Shown here: positions 32,884 to 41,846 of the stretch, piece after piece | How the letters are laid out: the number at the start of each line of letters is the position of its first letter | How positions within the stretch are numbered: the first letter of the stretch is position 1 | Source of the DNA: Ruminococcus sp. UBA1394 | GTDB taxonomy: Bacteria > Bacillota > Clostridia > Oscillospirales > Ruminococcaceae | Length of the DNA: 64,000 nucleotides | Assembly (NCBI GenBank): GCA_002305725.1 | Contig: DBQM01000045.1 | Coordinates: 1 to 64,000 of the forward strand | Reading direction: 5' to 3' | Notes under the pieces: generated by a model | Seen by the model: the letters and a program-made list of their open reading frames with translations, nothing else | The model's database searches: none | What the model was told of the DNA's origin: nothing | Translations under genes and position numbers: made by a program

Positions 32884-34044
32884 TTACACCCTTACATAGT
32901 CGGTGAAAACAGGCTGTAAACCCTTTTCAAAGAGGGAGTTTCTTACCTCGTCAACACTTCTCGGGTCGGATATCTCGAACTGCTCGTCACCCTTCTGCTC
33001 GTTGTCGCCGTGACCGCCTATTCCGACCTTTACTCCGGCTGAGATTTTTGTAGCGGCAAGTCCCACAACATTATCTCTGAATCCGGCACGTTCACGGGTT
33101 GAAATGGTAATTCCGGCGTAGGGCATGAAAAGTCTGTAGGCAAGCATTACCTGTAAAAGCTGTGTTTCGTGTACGTCATTCGGATTGTTTTCAGCGTTGT
33201 TTATATATGGGCGCAGGCGGGGGAGGGAATAGGAAATTTCTGCCCACGGGTATTTCTGCTGAATGAAGAAAGCGTGAAGTCCTGCGGCGTAGGCATCCTT
33301 TCTGAAATCGCTCAGACCCAGCAGAGAACCAAACGCAACACCCCTCATTCCACCCATCAGCGCACGCTCCTGTGCATTAAAACGGTAAGGGAAAACCCTC
33401 TTTGGTCCTCGCAGATGTACTTCCTCGTATTTCACCGGATTGTAGGTTTCCTGGTAAACGCTTACAAAGTCAGCGCCTGCCTCTTTAATCATGGCGTACT
33501 CGTCGGAATTCATCGGGTAAACCTCAATGCCTATTGTGGAAAAGTACTTTTTTGCAAGCCTTACGGCGTCGGCAATGTATTCAACAGGTGAGGCGGTTTT
33601 TGACTCACCTGTCAGCAGAAGAATTTCACGCAGTCCGGTTGAGGCTATTGTCTTGTACTCCGCCTCGATTTCCTCCATGGTCAGCTTTCCTCTGTGGATT
33701 TTATTGGCACAGTTGAAACCGCAGTAAACGCAGTAATTTTCGCAGTAGTTGGCAATGTAGAGAGGAGTGAACATACAGACAGTATTGCCGAAATGCTTTG
33801 CAGTTTCAAGCTTTGCTTTCTGTGCCATTTTTTCAAGCATAGGCTGTGCCGCCGGAGAAAGCAGTACCGCCAAATCGTCAGTATCAAGGCTGTCCTTGTT
33901 GAGAACATTTCTCACGTCAGCGGCGGTATATCTGCTGTAATCATATTCCTCCGTCATTTTCAGAACCTTGTTCATGAGGGTATGGTCAAGCTGTTCCATA
34001 CCGTCCATGTATTCCATATGATTGGTTTCACGAATCTTTATCAT
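32884..34044 (-). CDS. thiH: 2-iminoacetate synthase (radical SAM)
   Basis: ThiH cleaves tyrosine by radical chemistry to give the dehydroglycine used for the thiazole ring. The 386-residue product has the cluster motif in NYCENYCVYCGF (CxxxCxxC), and the ThiH features LREILLLTGESKTASP, QETYNPVKYEEVH and ISTRERAGFRDN. GGAGG lies eight bases before the ATG. The presence of thiH (and absence of the oxygen-using thiO) fits an anaerobe. Confidence 0.95.
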   Translation of the reverse strand: MIKIRETNHMEYMDGMEQLDHTLMNKVLKMTEEYDYSRYTAADVRNVLNKDSLDTDDLAVLLSPAAQPMLEKMAQKAKLETAKHFGNTVCMFTPLYIANYCENYCVYCGFNCANKIHRGKLTMEEIEAEYKTIASTGLREILLLTGESKTASPVEYIADAVRLAKKYFSTIGIEVYPMNSDEYAMIKEAGADFVSVYQETYNPVKYEEVHLRGPKRVFPYRFNAQERALMGGMRGVAFGSLLGLSDFRKDAYAAGLHAFFIQQKYPWAEISYSLPRLRPYINNAENNPNDVHETQLLQVMLAYRLFMPYAGITISTRERAGFRDNVVGLAATKISAGVKVGIGGHGDNEQKGDEQFEISDPRSVDEVRNSLFEKGLQPVFTDYVRV

Positions 34045-34047
34045 GTC

Positions 34048-34818
34048 TTAGTCCTCCAGAAAACCTGTCAGAGGACTTGATGCTTCTGCCCTGTGTTCAA
34101 GGACACGTCCCATGCCGGCAAGGTAAGCTGCTCTTCCTGCCTCAATTGCCGACTTGAATGCAGACGCCATGAGCGCAACATTTCCGGCAGTTGCAATAGC
34201 AGTATTCGCCATGACAGCGGCACAGCCCATTTCCATAGCCTCGCAAGCCTGGGACGGTCTGCCGATACCTGCGTCAACGATTACAGGCAGGTCGATTTCG
34301 TCAACGAGAATCTTTATGAAATCCCTTGTTGCAAGTCCCTTGTTGCTGCCTATCGGTGACGCAAGGGGCATTACCGCAGCTGCTCCGGCGTTTACCAGCG
34401 CTCTTGCGACGTTAAGGTCGGGGTACATATAAGGCATTACGATAAAACCGTCCTTTGCCAGCATTTCTGTTGCCCTTACTGTTTCGTAGTTGTCCGGAAG
34501 AAGATATTTGGTATCCCTTATGACCTCGACCTTTACGAAGTCACCGCAGCCAAGTTCTCTTGCAAGTCTTGCAATTTTAAGCGCCTCCTCGGCAGTCCTT
34601 GCACCGCTTGTGTTAGGCAGTAAGGTAATGCCCTCCGGAATGTAATCTATAATACTGTCGCTGCTGCCCGAATCCGCACGTCTTACAGCAATAGTTGCCA
34701 TTTCGACCCCTGCGTTTTCGATTACAGCCTTAGTCATATCCATTGAAAATTTACCGGAGCCTAAAATAAAACGTGAGTTGAACTCGTGTCCTCCGATAAC
34801 AAGCTTGTCATTATTCAT
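34048..34818 (-). CDS. thiG: Thiazole synthase
   Basis: ThiG combines deoxyxylulose phosphate, the ThiS thiocarboxylate and dehydroglycine to make the thiazole. The 256-residue barrel has LVIGGHEFNSRFILGSGKF, the Schiff-base lysine region VKVEVIRDTKYLLPDN, and the phosphate site PVIVDAGIGRPSQACEAMEM plus NTAIATAGN. Between thiF and thiH, three bases from the latter. Confidence 0.96.
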   Translation of the reverse strand: MNNDKLVIGGHEFNSRFILGSGKFSMDMTKAVIENAGVEMATIAVRRADSGSSDSIIDYIPEGITLLPNTSGARTAEEALKIARLARELGCGDFVKVEVIRDTKYLLPDNYETVRATEMLAKDGFIVMPYMYPDLNVARALVNAGAAAVMPLASPIGSNKGLATRDFIKILVDEIDLPVIVDAGIGRPSQACEAMEMGCAAVMANTAIATAGNVALMASAFKSAIEAGRAAYLAGMGRVLEHRAEASSPLTGFLED

Positions 34819-34833
34819 CTTAATCTACTCCTT

Positions 34834-35637
34834 TTACGGTTTATTAATATTCATAATAAGCCTTAAAATCATATTTGCCTGATGTCCGGCACAGACTGAA
34901 ACTCTCGGCGCCATAAGACCGTTTCCCGGTTCAGCCTCGCTTTCACTGTCGCCGCACATATACAGATTTTTAAATATCTTCCGTGTCTGAATTTTATTAG
35001 AGCTGTCAAACCCTGCCATACCCGAACCGCAGACCAGTTTTTTCTCCGGCATTTCAGACAGAACAGCTTCTGTAAGCATTGCCTTTGCCGCCGGGTCATC
35101 AAACGCCTCGCAGATTATATCGCAGTCACTCAGCAGTTCCTTTGCGCTTTCACGGGTGATTTTTGCAGTTACACCGCAGGTTTCAATAAAGGGATTTATC
35201 TCCCTTATCTGCTGACAAAGTGCGTCGGACTTGAACATTCCGAGGTGCTTTACATAGTAATTCTGGCGGTTCAGATTGCTTGGTTCAACAATGTCAAAAT
35301 CAATCAGCTTTAAGAACCCGACCCCTGTCCTTGCAAGCATAACCGCAATATTCGAGCCAAGTCCCCCCAGACCGCATACTGCAACCCTTGCTTTCTTGAC
35401 CCTATCATGCACAGCAGGAGTGTGCCTTGCCGCCATCATGCTTTCAAGCTCGTCACGGGATGGCATAACTCCTTTTTTAATAATGCTCACGCTGTCGCCC
35501 TCGTTAAGCGGCATATCCTGCGAAGTCTGAAAGCCGTTGCAGATTGTAATGCAGTCCGGCGTGAATCTGAGGTCACGCAGTTCAAACAGGGTTTTGCAGT
35601 CTGTTTCGACTGTTTTTCCGTTAAGTTGTATTTTCAA
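34834..35637 (-). CDS. thiF: ThiS adenylyltransferase with N-terminal ThiS-like domain
   Basis: ThiF adenylates the C-terminus of ThiS. Residues 1-60 (MKIQLNGKTVETDCKTLFEL onward) form a beta-grasp domain like ThiS but without the terminal Gly-Gly; the E1-like part follows with the nucleotide loop VAVCGLGGLGSNIAVMLAR and DFDIVEPSNLNRQNY. The expected CxxC zinc pairs are not evident. TTG 35637 is eight bases after GGAGG and immediately follows the thiS stop, giving 267 residues. The start beginning at that TTG mirrors the ThiS N-terminus. Confidence 0.88.
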   Translation of the reverse strand: MKIQLNGKTVETDCKTLFELRDLRFTPDCITICNGFQTSQDMPLNEGDSVSIIKKGVMPSRDELESMMAARHTPAVHDRVKKARVAVCGLGGLGSNIAVMLARTGVGFLKLIDFDIVEPSNLNRQNYYVKHLGMFKSDALCQQIREINPFIETCGVTAKITRESAKELLSDCDIICEAFDDPAAKAMLTEAVLSEMPEKKLVCGSGMAGFDSSNKIQTRKIFKNLYMCGDSESEAEPGNGLMAPRVSVCAGHQANMILRLIMNINKP

Positions 35638-35638
35638 A

Positions 35639-35833
35639 TCAGCCGCCTCCGACAAAGCTTACGACTTCAAGACTGTCCTCTGCGCCGATCATAGTACTGC
35701 CAAATTCAGCTTTAGGCACAATTTCACCGTTTTTCATAACAGCAATTTTCTTTATGTCAAAGCCCTGTTTTTCCATTAAAATGTCCAGAGTGACTTCCTT
35801 TTCATACGGGATTTCCTTGCCATTTATTTTCAT
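35639..35833 (-). CDS. thiS: Sulfur carrier protein ThiS
   Basis: The 64-residue beta-grasp protein (MKINGKEIPYEKEVTLDILM) ends in SFVGGG, the C-terminal glycines needed for thiocarboxylation. It leads the thiazole operon; AAGGAGG is seven bases before the ATG. Expression is probably controlled by the leader element at 35872-35930. Confidence 0.94.
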   Translation of the reverse strand: MKINGKEIPYEKEVTLDILMEKQGFDIKKIAVMKNGEIVPKAEFGSTMIGAEDSLEVVSFVGGG

Positions 35834-35871
35834 TTTAAGCCTCCTTTTTTTTCTTCAAAAAAGCACAAAAA

Positions 35872-35930
35872 GGGCAGCACCCGTGGTGGTGCTCCCCTTT
35901 CATTCCGAAGATTAACAATATCAGATTACG
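35872..35930 (-). promoter_or_regulatory. Terminator-embedded leader of thiS, probable thiS-motif (HMP-PP) riboswitch
   Basis: About 25 bases after the predicted transcription start, the minus strand reads GGGGAGCACC, a short ACCACG loop, GGTGCT and GCCC followed by TTTTT: an intrinsic terminator with one G-G mismatch. There is room for only a short upstream segment (GTAATCTGATATTGTTAATC, then TTCGGAATGAAA), so no standard TPP aptamer fits. The thiS motif class, which senses the pyrimidine precursor HMP-PP through an aptamer built into the terminator, occurs in exactly this position; I infer membership without an alignment. Confidence 0.65.
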
Positions 35931-35935
35931 ATAAT

Positions 35936-35964
35936 ATTATACACTATTTTTATAAATTTGTCAA
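35936..35964 (-). promoter_or_regulatory. Consensus sigma-A promoter of the thi operon
   Basis: On the minus strand, TTGACA (35964-35959) and TATAAT (35941-35936) are separated by exactly 17 bases. Confidence 0.85.
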
Positions 35965-36016
35965 CCACTTTATTATGGAAACCACAGAATTCAATTTTGA
36001 GGAAATATAGCAGTTT

Positions 36017-36085
36017 GCAGGGGCAAGCATTGCTCGCCCGGCTTGAAAATGTGTAAATTCACGGGCGACCATTGATCGCCCCTAT
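36017..36085. repeat. Palindromic intergenic repeat, family A (paired copy)
   Basis: Units at 36017-36040 (GCAGGGGCAAGCATTGCTCG then CCCG) and 36061-36085 (ACGGGCGACCATTGATCGCC then CCTAT) face each other, here with the GGGG/CCCC ends outward, opposite to 10158-10228. Confidence 0.7.
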
Positions 36086-36118
36086 CTAAAAACCAATGAT
36101 TTCCGTGTATGGAAACAG

Positions 36119-37600
36119 TTATCCTTCAGAATACTCACACTTAAATCCGCAAAACTCCGCTGTATTATTTCCCACAGCATAAAGTCCCAGCACAACGCCT
36201 GTAAATCCGCCGGAAACCTCGCTTGTGAGATACTTTCCAGCACCACTGCCGAGATACTGTTCACCGTTTTCAGTCTTCACAAAGAAATTGTAGTTGTATC
36301 TGTCTGCTCTGATTATAAGAACAGCATTGTCAGCGTCAATGGAGAGCGTGTTCTGAATGTGCTTTATACCGCCGATATTCAGCCGCAGAGCCGCCTCTGT
36401 TCTGCCGTTTTCTTTTCGCAGACACACCTCATAATGCTCCGATTCACACATATAAGCGGTAATACCAGCCTCACCGCCGTCAATTTTCAGACTGCATGAA
36501 ATTTCAGCGCAGAAATCCATCTGTCTGATACCGATAAATGTGGGTGAATCTGTCTGGTCAAGGGTTATATCAGTCCCGTGGAGGACTGCCCTGTTGTCAT
36601 AAAGCTCATAATTTTCTGCGTGAGGGTGGCGGAGATAACACCATTCCTTGTTCCAGTCAGTATTTTCAAAGGTGTAAATGTTTTTCTCTGTCTGCTCGAA
36701 ATCACCGTCAATTTCATAGGTTTCATCGGCAGTACCGTCATTGCCGGCAGTAAACCAGCCGTCTTCATGGAATATAACAGGAGTGAGAAAAACCTCTCTG
36801 CCAAGATTGTGATAAGGCATCCATAAATCCATCTGTCTGAAACCAAGGCTGAGAATATGCCACTCGCCTTTGCTGTCCTGAATCAGATCTCCGTGACCGA
36901 TACCCTGGATTATGTAAGGCGCTTTGTTGCGGTTTGTCAGCACCGGATTGTGCGGATAATTTTCAAATTTTCCCCACACGCTGCTGCTCCTTGCGTAGGT
37001 TATCATGTGCCCGTATTCCGTACCTCCCTCGGCAGCCATAAGATAATAAACGCCGTTTATTTTGTAAAGGTGCGGACTTTCAAGAAAGCGTCCGCCGGAG
37101 CCGTGCCAGATACATCTGCTTTCGGAAAGCTTTTCGCCTGTTTCAATGTTAATCTCGCACTGCACAACGCCGTTTTCGCCGTTGTCGGCAGTACCGTTGC
37201 TCATGAAATATGTCTTTCCGTCCTCAAAGTAAAGTGAGGGGTCAATGCCGTCCTGGGCAACATAAACCGGTTCAGACCACTCTCCGTAAATATCATCAGT
37301 ATAAACATAGAAATTCTGGTGAGTGGTATCGTTGGTGGTTACCATGTAAAAGCGTCCGTTGTTAAAGCGTATCGTCGGCGCAAAAACTCCGCCGCTGCTG
37401 TTTATCTTTTCAAGCATTATCTGACTTTTTCTTGTCAGGACATGACCAATCTGTGTCCAGTTTACAAGGTCGCTGCTTTCAAAAAGGGGTACTCCCGGAA
37501 AATACTGAAAGCTGCTGCACACCATGTAGTATTTCCCGTTGGCTGCGCATACGCTCGGGTCGGGATAAAAGCCTTTCAAGACAGGATTTTTGTATTTCAT
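36119..37600 (-). CDS. Glycoside hydrolase family 43 (beta-xylosidase/arabinofuranosidase type)
   Basis: The 493-residue protein starts MKYKNPVLKGFYPDPSVCAA without a signal peptide. GH43 catalytic residues are visible: base Asp in YPDPSV, pKa-modulating Asp in GIDPSLYF and acid Glu in LESPHLYK. The C-terminal 190 residues form the beta-sandwich typical of GH43 xylosidases (ADRYNYNFFVKTENGEQYLG). It probably trims imported xylo-oligosaccharides or arabinosyl side chains in the cytoplasm. AAGGAG precedes the ATG. It lies 10 bases after htrA on the same strand. Confidence 0.9.
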   Translation of the reverse strand: MKYKNPVLKGFYPDPSVCAANGKYYMVCSSFQYFPGVPLFESSDLVNWTQIGHVLTRKSQIMLEKINSSGGVFAPTIRFNNGRFYMVTTNDTTHQNFYVYTDDIYGEWSEPVYVAQDGIDPSLYFEDGKTYFMSNGTADNGENGVVQCEINIETGEKLSESRCIWHGSGGRFLESPHLYKINGVYYLMAAEGGTEYGHMITYARSSSVWGKFENYPHNPVLTNRNKAPYIIQGIGHGDLIQDSKGEWHILSLGFRQMDLWMPYHNLGREVFLTPVIFHEDGWFTAGNDGTADETYEIDGDFEQTEKNIYTFENTDWNKEWCYLRHPHAENYELYDNRAVLHGTDITLDQTDSPTFIGIRQMDFCAEISCSLKIDGGEAGITAYMCESEHYEVCLRKENGRTEAALRLNIGGIKHIQNTLSIDADNAVLIIRADRYNYNFFVKTENGEQYLGSGAGKYLTSEVSGGFTGVVLGLYAVGNNTAEFCGFKCEYSEG

Positions 37601-37610
37601 TGTTTACTCC

Positions 37611-39002
37611 TTAAAAATCGCCGGAAGTATCCGCCATAAGTTTAAATTCAATTTCAAAATAGGATATGTTCATGTCCTCGTCAATTCTTGCGCACTCTGC
37701 TCTGAGAGTATCTCCAGCTTTTTTGCCGTCAAGGATAAGGTCAAGGTCATCATAATTGTGTACCTTGATGCCGTTGATTTTAAGGATAAAGTCACCGACT
37801 TCAAGCTCTGTATCTGCAATGTCGCAGTCCTCGCTTATATCGGTTATCCATAAGCCTTTAAGCTTTTCCGGAATATCCCTGTTGTATTTATCTTTGAATT
37901 CACCAAGGGTAAATTCGTTGTCCATAGAGTAGAAGGTTATGCCTATTTTAATTCTTCCGCTGACATATCCCTGTGAGATAAGTTCTTCAATAATTGGCTT
38001 TGCCTCATTGATAGTTATAGCAAAACCAAGTCCCTCGTAGCTTGAGTTGACATATTTTGAAGATGTGATACCGATTACCTGTCCGTACATATTGACCAGC
38101 GCACCGCCGGAATTTCCCGGACTTATTGCAGCGTTTGTCTGAATACAGTTCATTTCAAAGCCGGTTGAATCAGCTTTTATTTTACGGTTAAGACCAGACA
38201 CGATACCGTCGGTTATAGAGCCTGTCAGTCCGGCAGGATTTCCGATTGCCGCAACTTCTTCGCCTAAAACTGTTTCGTCTGAATTTCCGAAAGTTGCGCA
38301 TGGAAGTCCCGACGCCTGTATCTTAATGACTGCAATATCTGTTTTGGTGTCACGTCCGGCAATCTGTGCGTCATACTGCTTTTCGTCATAGGTACTCACA
38401 GCATAGCTGTCGGCTTTGATGAGGTCTCCGCCCTCATTGTACATGGTACCGTCAAGGACGTGAGTGTTTGTAACTATATAGCCGTCCTCTGAAATGATAA
38501 TTCCCGAACCGCTTGCAATGACCATATCCGGATAACTGCTGTTGTATGCGTAAATTTCAACTACCTGCGGTCTGATATATTCAGCAAGTCCCTCGGTAGT
38601 GTATCTTCCGTTTTCGTCAATGTATTCTATATTTCTGTCACTTTCCGGCTTGTTGTTAAGGTTAAGGGAAATCTCTGCGCCTCCTGTCTGGTTATCGGAA
38701 TTGAATTTGACACTTCCGGTCTGGATATCGGTGTAAATGCAGTAAACAGTAAGTGCGGAAATCATTATGAAAATTAGAATGAGCAGCAGTATGACAGGAA
38801 CGTTTGACTTGCTCTTGTTTTCATTGCTTTCGCTTTTCATGTCATTTAACTGTGCAGAAAAATCATCATGACTGTAAAAATCTGTAATCACCGGTTCCTG
38901 TACAGGAGGGATATGTTCTGTTTCCGGAATATCCGGTTCCGGAGTGCTGTCCGGGATTTCCGGCTGCTGTGTATGTTCAAATAAATCATTATTTTCATTC
39001 AT
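37611..39002 (-). CDS. HtrA-like membrane-anchored serine protease
   Basis: The 463-residue product has an acidic/Pro-rich cytoplasmic segment (about 70 residues), one transmembrane helix (VPVILLLILIFIMISALTVY), a trypsin-like domain with His in VTNTHVL, Asp in KTDIAVIKI and Ser in PGNSGGALVN, and a PDZ domain near the end. HtrA proteins degrade misfolded exported proteins. The gene overlaps the histidine kinase upstream by eight bases, so an envelope-stress response (compare CssRS/CiaRH with htrA) is the natural reading. Confidence 0.92.
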   Translation of the reverse strand: MNENNDLFEHTQQPEIPDSTPEPDIPETEHIPPVQEPVITDFYSHDDFSAQLNDMKSESNENKSKSNVPVILLLILIFIMISALTVYCIYTDIQTGSVKFNSDNQTGGAEISLNLNNKPESDRNIEYIDENGRYTTEGLAEYIRPQVVEIYAYNSSYPDMVIASGSGIIISEDGYIVTNTHVLDGTMYNEGGDLIKADSYAVSTYDEKQYDAQIAGRDTKTDIAVIKIQASGLPCATFGNSDETVLGEEVAAIGNPAGLTGSITDGIVSGLNRKIKADSTGFEMNCIQTNAAISPGNSGGALVNMYGQVIGITSSKYVNSSYEGLGFAITINEAKPIIEELISQGYVSGRIKIGITFYSMDNEFTLGEFKDKYNRDIPEKLKGLWITDISEDCDIADTELEVGDFILKINGIKVHNYDDLDLILDGKKAGDTLRAECARIDEDMNISYFEIEFKLMADTSGDF

Positions 39003-40395
39003 TTTTTACTGCTCCTTGCCTTACAGCAAAGTTCTGCGGAAAATTAAGCACAAGCTCTGTAAATTTTCCCTCTTCGCTGTTGATTGAAATATTTCCGTGG
39101 TGCTGGTTTACAAATTTTCTTACAATTGACAAACCAAGTTCTGCACCGTCGGGATTTTCACTCCTTGAATAATCAGATTTGAAAAATCTGTCAAAAACGT
39201 GTTCAAGGTCATTCTGCGGAATGCCGTTTCCTGTGTTTTTTATATAAAAGCTTATATTTTTGTTGTGATATCCGGCTTTGAGAGTGATACAGCCGTCCTC
39301 TTCAACAAATTTTACTGCGTTTTCAAAAAGATTGTAAAAAACCTGGTGAAGAAGTATTCTGTCACCGGAAACCATGATTTCCGGATAACCTATCATTATG
39401 ATTTTTATATGCTTTTCCTCAATCTGTCTTTCAAACATGAATATTATTTCCGATATGACATCAAGTATGTTGAACTGTTCAATATCAAGAGTGATTTTTC
39501 CTGCCTCGATATTTGAAACATTAAGCATATTTTTTATTATCTGCTGCATACGGTTTGTTTCATTTAAGACTCTCACAAGATATGTATATCTGTGTTCAGA
39601 ATCAATTGTACCGTCAATTATCGCTCCGAGGAAACCTTTTATAACAGTCAGAGGAGTTTTAAGCTCATGGGAAATATTTGAAACAAAGTCAACCATGTGT
39701 TTTTCCCTGTAATTAAGCTTTTTCTGGAGAACCTTTACAGTTTCAACAAGCGGCTCATATTCGGGAATGACATTTTTGGGGATAGGTATATTCAGCTCTT
39801 CATTGTATATATTTTTTCTTTCGTTTCTCCGGATTTTAAATACGTATTTATATTTAAAGAATGTGTGGGTCCAGAAACATACAGTAAACACAGCTGTTGA
39901 AATTATCAGAACAACTATAAGCGCCCTTACTGCTCTGTCAGTATGATCAGAAATCCTTGTATACGGCAGGACACAGGCAACATATACGTCATTGGGCTCA
40001 AAATCAACGGAATATTTCTCCATGTGACAGATGTTTGCGGCAGGATTTATTTCATTCTGAACATTCTTTGAAAAATCCCATTCCGAATGAGGATAAAATT
40101 CATCTTCAAATGAATGTGAAATAATCTCATTTCCCTGTGAATCAAAAATGTAAATATCCATACGCAGATTTTCGCTGTGTATGGAAAGTATATTACTGTC
40201 GAAATCATTTCCGCCGTTAATGTATTCGCTTGTAAAGTCTTTTATAAGCACTTCGGAATTTCTTTCAATGTTCTGGTATATAGTATCTTTCAGTGAAAAA
40301 TATGTATAGAATATAATCATAAGTCCTGTGAAAAGAACACATATAAACATCAATCCAAGTATTATAAAATAATTGCGGATAAAACTTTTAGTCAT
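38995..40395 (-). CDS. Sensor histidine kinase
   Basis: The 466-residue kinase has two transmembrane helices (about 9-32 and 158-180) around a 125-residue external sensor, a linker, the H-box VSNISHELKTPLTVIKGF, N-box LFENAVKFV and G-boxes NTGNGIPQND and GAELGLSIVRK. It pairs with the response regulator 55 bases upstream and the htrA gene downstream. Confidence 0.92.
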   Translation of the reverse strand: MTKSFIRNYFIILGLMFICVLFTGLMIIFYTYFSLKDTIYQNIERNSEVLIKDFTSEYINGGNDFDSNILSIHSENLRMDIYIFDSQGNEIISHSFEDEFYPHSEWDFSKNVQNEINPAANICHMEKYSVDFEPNDVYVACVLPYTRISDHTDRAVRALIVVLIISTAVFTVCFWTHTFFKYKYVFKIRRNERKNIYNEELNIPIPKNVIPEYEPLVETVKVLQKKLNYREKHMVDFVSNISHELKTPLTVIKGFLGAIIDGTIDSEHRYTYLVRVLNETNRMQQIIKNMLNVSNIEAGKITLDIEQFNILDVISEIIFMFERQIEEKHIKIIMIGYPEIMVSGDRILLHQVFYNLFENAVKFVEEDGCITLKAGYHNKNISFYIKNTGNGIPQNDLEHVFDRFFKSDYSRSENPDGAELGLSIVRKFVNQHHGNISINSEEGKFTELVLNFPQNFAVRQGAVKNE

Positions 40396-40450
40396 GCTCT
40401 TCTCCGTTTCTGAAAATCAGTAAAGCCTGTATAATTACTGTACGGTCTGC

Positions 40451-41164
40451 TTAACTTTTATCGTCTGCCGGAGGTTCTTTCAGTTCAAATTTGTAGCCTA
40501 CTCCCCAGACAGTTTTCAGAGACCATTGCTTTGAAACTCCCGAAAGCTTTGCCCTGAGTCTTTTTATGTGAACATCAATGGTTCTTGAATCCCCGTAATA
40601 ATCCACACCCCAGACATTGTCCAGCAGCTGATCTCTTGTCATTACTGTATTCGGATTGGACGCAAGGTAGAAAAGCAGTTCAATCTCTTTCGGCGGAGTG
40701 TCAATAACCTTTCCGGCAACTTTCAGAACGTATCTTGTAAGGTTTATGGAAAGCTTGTCGTAGTTTACTTCCTGCGTCACAACGGGCTTTGGAATTTTTC
40801 CGGAACGTCTTGAAACCGCCTTGATTCTTGCAAGCACTTCCTTGGTATCAAAAGGCTTGATTATATAATCGTCCGCACCAAGCTCAAGTCCTAAAACCTT
40901 GTCAAATACTTCGCTTTTGGCTGTAAGCATTATTATAGGAGTATCTGAAATTTTTCTTATTTCCTTGCAGACCTGCCAGCCGTCTATACCCGGGATCATA
41001 ACGTCAAGCAGAACTATATCCGGGTGAAGTGAATTGAATTTCACCATTGCTTCATTTCCGTCATTTGAAATTATAGTGCTGTATCCCTCTTTTTCAAGAT
41101 AGACTCTTAGAAGGTCACATATATTTCTGTCATCATCTATAATAAGAACTTTTTCGACAGGCAT
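40451..41164 (-). CDS. OmpR-family response regulator
   Basis: The 237-residue product has a receiver domain (VLIIDDDRNICDLLRVYLEK, phospho-Asp in IVLLDVMIPG, Lys in YIIKPFDTKE) and a winged-helix DNA-binding domain (MTRDQLLDNVWGVDYYGDSR, IDVHIKRLRAKL, TVWGVGYKFE). First gene of the regulator-kinase-htrA operon. Confidence 0.93.
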   Translation of the reverse strand: MPVEKVLIIDDDRNICDLLRVYLEKEGYSTIISNDGNEAMVKFNSLHPDIVLLDVMIPGIDGWQVCKEIRKISDTPIIMLTAKSEVFDKVLGLELGADDYIIKPFDTKEVLARIKAVSRRSGKIPKPVVTQEVNYDKLSINLTRYVLKVAGKVIDTPPKEIELLFYLASNPNTVMTRDQLLDNVWGVDYYGDSRTIDVHIKRLRAKLSGVSKQWSLKTVWGVGYKFELKEPPADDKS

Positions 41165-41406
41165 AAATTATCATCCCCTTGTCACATTATTTATTGATTC
41201 CCCAGTGGTTTACATAATTTTGCGGGTACTAATAAAAACCAAAATACACTTTTAATAATATCAAATTATCCACGATTTGTAAATACCTAATATAATTTTT
41301 CTGATAAAAAATATTTATGTATGCATCAAATCTGCACAATTACATTGCAAAAAGCTTTCATAAGTTGTGCAATGTTACAAAAATGAAGATAAATTGCAAA
41401 ACCTAC

Positions 41407-41434
41407 TTGATTTTTCCGGAAAAGTTGGTAAAAT
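41407..41434 (+). promoter_or_regulatory. groESL promoter
   Basis: TTGATT (41407-41412) and TAAAAT (41429-41434) with a 16-base spacer, immediately before the CIRCE element. The rest of the 360-base gap 41165-41524 is AT-rich and shows nothing else I can name. Confidence 0.7.
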
Positions 41435-41439
41435 AGTAA

Positions 41440-41466
41440 TTAGCACTCAGGGAGTTTGAGTGCTAA
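41440..41466. promoter_or_regulatory. CIRCE operator (HrcA site)
   Basis: TTAGCACTC (41440-41448), nine bases, GAGTGCTAA (41458-41466): an exact CIRCE inverted repeat just after the -10 box. HrcA repression with heat induction of groESL is expected. Confidence 0.97.
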
Positions 41467-41524
41467 AATCTAAAAATGCATAACGCTTTTGTGTTTGCAT
41501 TAAAATAATTCAGGAGGAATAAAT

Positions 41525-41809
41525 ATGAATATCAAACCATTGGCAGACAGAGTTGTTATTAAAATGACAGAAGCAGAAGAAACTACAAAGAGTGGTATCA
41601 TTCTTGCGTCAGCGGCAAAAGAAAAGCCACAGATCGCGGAAGTTGTTGCCGTTGGTCCGGGCGGAATTGTTGACGGCGAAAAAGTTGAGATGTATCTCAA
41701 GGTCGGCGATAAGGTTCTGCTTAGTAAATATGCGGGTACAGAAGTTAAGGTTGACGATGTTGAATATACTATCCTCCGTCAGTCAGAAGTTCTGGCAATT
41801 GTGGAATAA
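41525..41809 (+). CDS. groES: Co-chaperonin GroES
   Basis: The 94-residue product has the standard GroES pattern: MNIKPLADRVVIKMTEAEET, the mobile loop TKSGIILASAAKEKPQ, and GDKVLLSKYAGTEVKVDD. AGGAGG lies seven bases before the ATG. It caps GroEL during folding. Confidence 0.97.
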   Translation: MNIKPLADRVVIKMTEAEETTKSGIILASAAKEKPQIAEVVAVGPGGIVDGEKVEMYLKVGDKVLLSKYAGTEVKVDDVEYTILRQSEVLAIVE

Positions 41810-41846
41810 AAGAAATTACATTTTATATAAAGGAGTCTGATTTATT

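Noticed and set aside
35834..35965. TPP riboswitch upstream of the thiazole operon
   Set aside because: The gap between promoter and terminator is about 25 bases and no CTGAGA or ACCTGA core is present; the short terminator-embedded element fits better.
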